This document shows positions 62,096 through 64,000 of a DNA stretch of 64,000 bases, one piece after another. The notes below the pieces were generated by a model that saw nothing but the letters and a program-made list of their open reading frames with translations, was not told the DNA's origin and searched no databases. Numbering within the stretch: position 1 is the stretch's first letter; each line of letters starts with the position of its first letter. Origin of the DNA: Bradyrhizobium icense (lineage in GTDB: Bacteria; Pseudomonadota; Alphaproteobacteria; Rhizobiales; Xanthobacteraceae); contig NZ_CP016428.1 of NCBI RefSeq assembly GCF_001693385.1, positions 124,001-188,000 on the forward strand. Reading direction: 5' to 3'. The translations under genes and the position numbers were made by a program.

Positions 62096-62899
62096 TCAAT
62101 CATTCACCTCACGCCCAAACGCCCCGTGGCGTCCAACGCCCGACGCAAAGCGCGCTGCGCCGGCTAATGTTTCGCCTGAGCCGATCACCTCCAGGCCGCC
62201 GCGCATTTCGTTGCTAATCGCTTCCTCTTCCGACAGATCCCATTGCCGCAGCGCCGACAGCCGGTCGGCGCGCAGGCAGGTCTGCGGGAAGCGCGCGATT
62301 TCCCGCGCCAGCGCAATCGCCTGAGCGACCGCCTCGCCGCGGCCAACGACGCGGTTGGCGAGCCCCATGCGCAGCGCCTCCTGCGCGCCGACCGGACGTC
62401 CAGTGAGGATCAAATCGATCGCCTGCGAATGGCCGATTAGCCGCGGCAGCCGGATGGTACCGAGATCAATCAAGGGCACGCCGAAGCGGCGACAGAAGAT
62501 GCCAAAGGTCGCGTCTTCCGCGACCACGCGCATGTCGGCCCATAGCGCGAGCTCCATCCCGCCGGCGACCGCAAAACCTTCGACCGCAGCGATGACCGGC
62601 TTCGACAGCCGCAGCCGGCTCGGCCCCATCGGTGCGATCGAGTCGTGTCCGCCGATCTCGCGCCTCTTGTTGGGATCGCCCGCCGCGACTGCCTTCAGGT
62701 CCGCGCCGGCGCAGAAATAGCCGCCGGTGCCGGTGAATACGGCAACCGAGGCCGCCTCGTCGGCGTCGAATGCGAGAAACGTGTCGTAGAGTTTTCGCGC
62801 CGTCGCGCCATCGACGGCGTTGCGGCAATGCGGGCGGTTGATGGAAACGATGGTCACGGGACCATCGCGCTCGACGAGCACGGTCTCGGCTTCGGACAT
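62096..62899 (-). CDS. Enoyl-CoA hydratase/isomerase family protein
   Basis: 267 residues. Crotonase fold with the oxyanion-hole FCAGADL near residue 66 and GFAVAGGMELALW near 110. The catalytic Glu positions are not unambiguous, so hydratase or isomerase activity is uncertain. GGGAG precedes the ATG at 62899; an upstream in-frame start is less likely. Confidence 0.88.
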   Translation of the reverse strand: MSEAETVLVERDGPVTIVSINRPHCRNAVDGATARKLYDTFLAFDADEAASVAVFTGTGGYFCAGADLKAVAAGDPNKRREIGGHDSIAPMGPSRLRLSKPVIAAVEGFAVAGGMELALWADMRVVAEDATFGIFCRRFGVPLIDLGTIRLPRLIGHSQAIDLILTGRPVGAQEALRMGLANRVVGRGEAVAQAIALAREIARFPQTCLRADRLSALRQWDLSEEEAISNEMRGGLEVIGSGETLAGAARFASGVGRHGAFGREVND

Positions 62900-62967
62900 G
62901 GGGCGCTCCCTGGATATTATTTCCTGGAAGCTTGGCATTAGACGCGAGGGTGACGCAATCCCAACGC

Positions 62968-63085
62968 CGTCATTGCGAGCCAACGGGTCGCGCGAATGCG
63001 CGCCCGATGACAGGCTCCGCGAAGCAATCCATACTTTCCGGGCGGCGGGATGGATTGCTTCGTCGCTGCGCTTCTCGCAATGACG
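62968..63085. repeat. Long palindromic dispersed repeat (cgtcattgcgag family)
   Basis: Ends cgtcattgcgag (62968) and ctcgcaatgacg (to 63085) are exact complements, and an inner pair gcgaagcaatcc/ggattgcttcg is also complementary. A 118-bp nested palindrome of the kind common in Bradyrhizobium. It separates the crotonase and purC genes; the inner part is shared with 8203-8275. Confidence 0.85.
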
Positions 63086-63088
63086 CGG

Positions 63089-63994
63089 TTAGATACTCAA
63101 CTCATCCCCCGTCACCCGCCGGTACGCTTCGAGATAGCGCTTGCTGGTCTCCTCCACCACGCTGGCCGGCAGCGGTGGGGGCGGGGCGTCGCCGTTCCAG
63201 CGGCCGGCGCGGCGCTCGGCGTCGAGATAGTCGCGCAGCGGCTGCTTGTCGAAACTCGGCTGCGGCCGGCCGGGCTTGTAGACGTCGGCGGCCCAGAACC
63301 GCGAACTGTCCGGCGTCATCACCTCGTCGATCAGGATGATTCGATCGTCGGCCGCCCTGCCGAACTCGAATTTGGTGTCGGCGATGATGATGCCCTGATG
63401 GCGCGCGATCCGTTCGCCGAAATTATAGACCGTGCGCGCCATGCCCTCGAGCTTCTCGGCGATGTCGCTGCCGACGATCTCGCGCATGCGCGCGACCGTG
63501 ATGTTTTCGTCATGACCAGTCTCGGCCTTGGTCGCCGGGCTGAAGATCGGTGGCTCGAGCTTTCCGCTTTCGAGCAGGCCTTCCGCCAGTTCCTCGCCCG
63601 CAAGCGTGCCGGAGGCCGCATACTCCTTCCAGGCGGAACCGGAGATATAGCCGCGGATCACGCATTCGACCGGAAATACGGTGGTGCGCCGGCACAGCAT
63701 TGCGCGCCCGAGGATGTCGGCGCGGTGGTCCTTCAGGCCGGGCACCTTGTGGATGATCTCGTCGGCGTCGGCGCTGATCATGTGGTGCGGCACCACGCCT
63801 TCGAGCTGGCGGAACCACCAGGCGCTGATCTGGGTCAGCACTGCGCCCTTCATCGGAATGGTTTCCGCCATCACGACGTCGAACGCGCTGATGCGGTCGG
63901 TGGTGAGTAGCAGCACGTAGTCGCTGCCGACGGCATAGATATCGCGCACCTTGCCGTGGCCGATCCGGGGCAGGGGCAAGTCGCTGGCGAGCAT
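63089..63994 (-). CDS. purC: Phosphoribosylaminoimidazole-succinocarboxamide synthase (PurC)
   Basis: 301 residues, complete: ATG at 63992-63994. [26 protein letters not shown] near residue 12 binds ATP, then [13 protein letters not shown] and [15 protein letters not shown]. It couples aspartate to CAIR in purine synthesis. It lies at the right edge of the window, so upstream partners are not visible. Confidence 0.97.
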   Translation of the reverse strand: MLASDLPLPRIGHGKVRDIYAVGSDYVLLLTTDRISAFDVVMAETIPMKGAVLTQISAWWFRQLEGVVPHHMISADADEIIHKVPGLKDHRADILGRAMLCRRTTVFPVECVIRGYISGSAWKEYAASGTLAGEELAEGLLESGKLEPPIFSPATKAETGHDENITVARMREIVGSDIAEKLEGMARTVYNFGERIARHQGIIIADTKFEFGRAADDRIILIDEVMTPDSSRFWAADVYKPGRPQPSFDKQPLRDYLDAERRAGRWNGDAPPPPLPASVVEETSKRYLEAYRRVTGDELSI

Positions 63995-64000
63995 TGCGTT

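Overview
The window is high-GC alphaproteobacterial chromosome, most likely Bradyrhizobium or a close relative in the Nitrobacteraceae. The clearest pointers are an Irr regulator whose heme motif Cys falls at residue 29 and whose three histidines fall at 117-119, as in Bradyrhizobium japonicum Irr; a DivL-type PAS kinase; a Fur/Mur regulator beside rimI-tsaB; and several families of dispersed palindromic repeats typical of Bradyrhizobium intergenic DNA. Almost everything is housekeeping chromosome. I see no phage, IS element, CRISPR array, rRNA or tRNA.

Layout. 1-8 kb: a DivL-like kinase cut by the window edge, then a tightly coupled minus-strand group ubiE-ubiB-coaBC-dut, with mutM and an acetyltransferase divergent from it. 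8-15.8 kb: an orphan ParA ATPase, a secreted protease-like protein without its catalytic His, moeB, an aldo/keto reductase with a divergent LysR regulator, a D-2-hydroxyacid dehydrogenase and an exported SH3 protein. 15.9-19.8 kb: irr, divergent from fabA-fabB-fabV. 19.8-25.1 kb: a GST, an acetyltransferase, oxyR divergent from katG, and a Tat-exported superoxide dismutase. 25.3-35.9 kb: the complete rimP-nusA-ylxR-infB-rbfA-truB-rpsO-pnp operon with its own promoter and a leader attenuator. 36-52.5 kb: a DUF2336 protein, then a long minus-strand block trpS-usp-nfu-tsaB-rimI-fur-HAD-miaB-phoH-ybeY-corC-lnt-XRE-M20 peptidase-trmB, with murJ at its head. 52.5-64 kb: a PfkB kinase, a small accessory island (hsdM plus a half-length, low-GC hsdS, no hsdR), an acyl-CoA ligase, a serine hydrolase, succinate-semialdehyde dehydrogenase, a lipoprotein, a crotonase and purC.

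How the genes connect. The rimP-to-pnp operon covers transcription elongation, ribosome maturation, translation initiation and RNA decay; miaB, ybeY, tsaB, rimI, trmB and trpS add tRNA and rRNA maturation. irr beside the unsaturated fatty acid operon, and fur/mur further along, put two iron/manganese regulators in one region. oxyR, katG and the exported SOD form a peroxide and superoxide defence group.

The most unusual item is coaBC. The coenzyme A biosynthesis enzyme carries an N-terminal FitA/VapB-like ribbon-helix-helix domain, and a perfect 12-bp inverted repeat containing two TGCTAGCA boxes lies between the preceding stop codon and its start. It looks like an antitoxin DNA-binding domain captured with its operator to make a possibly self-regulating biosynthetic enzyme. 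Also notable are FabV in the third slot of the fabAB operon, Tyr in place of His in the DivL-type kinase, and the hsdM/half-hsdS pair without a nuclease.
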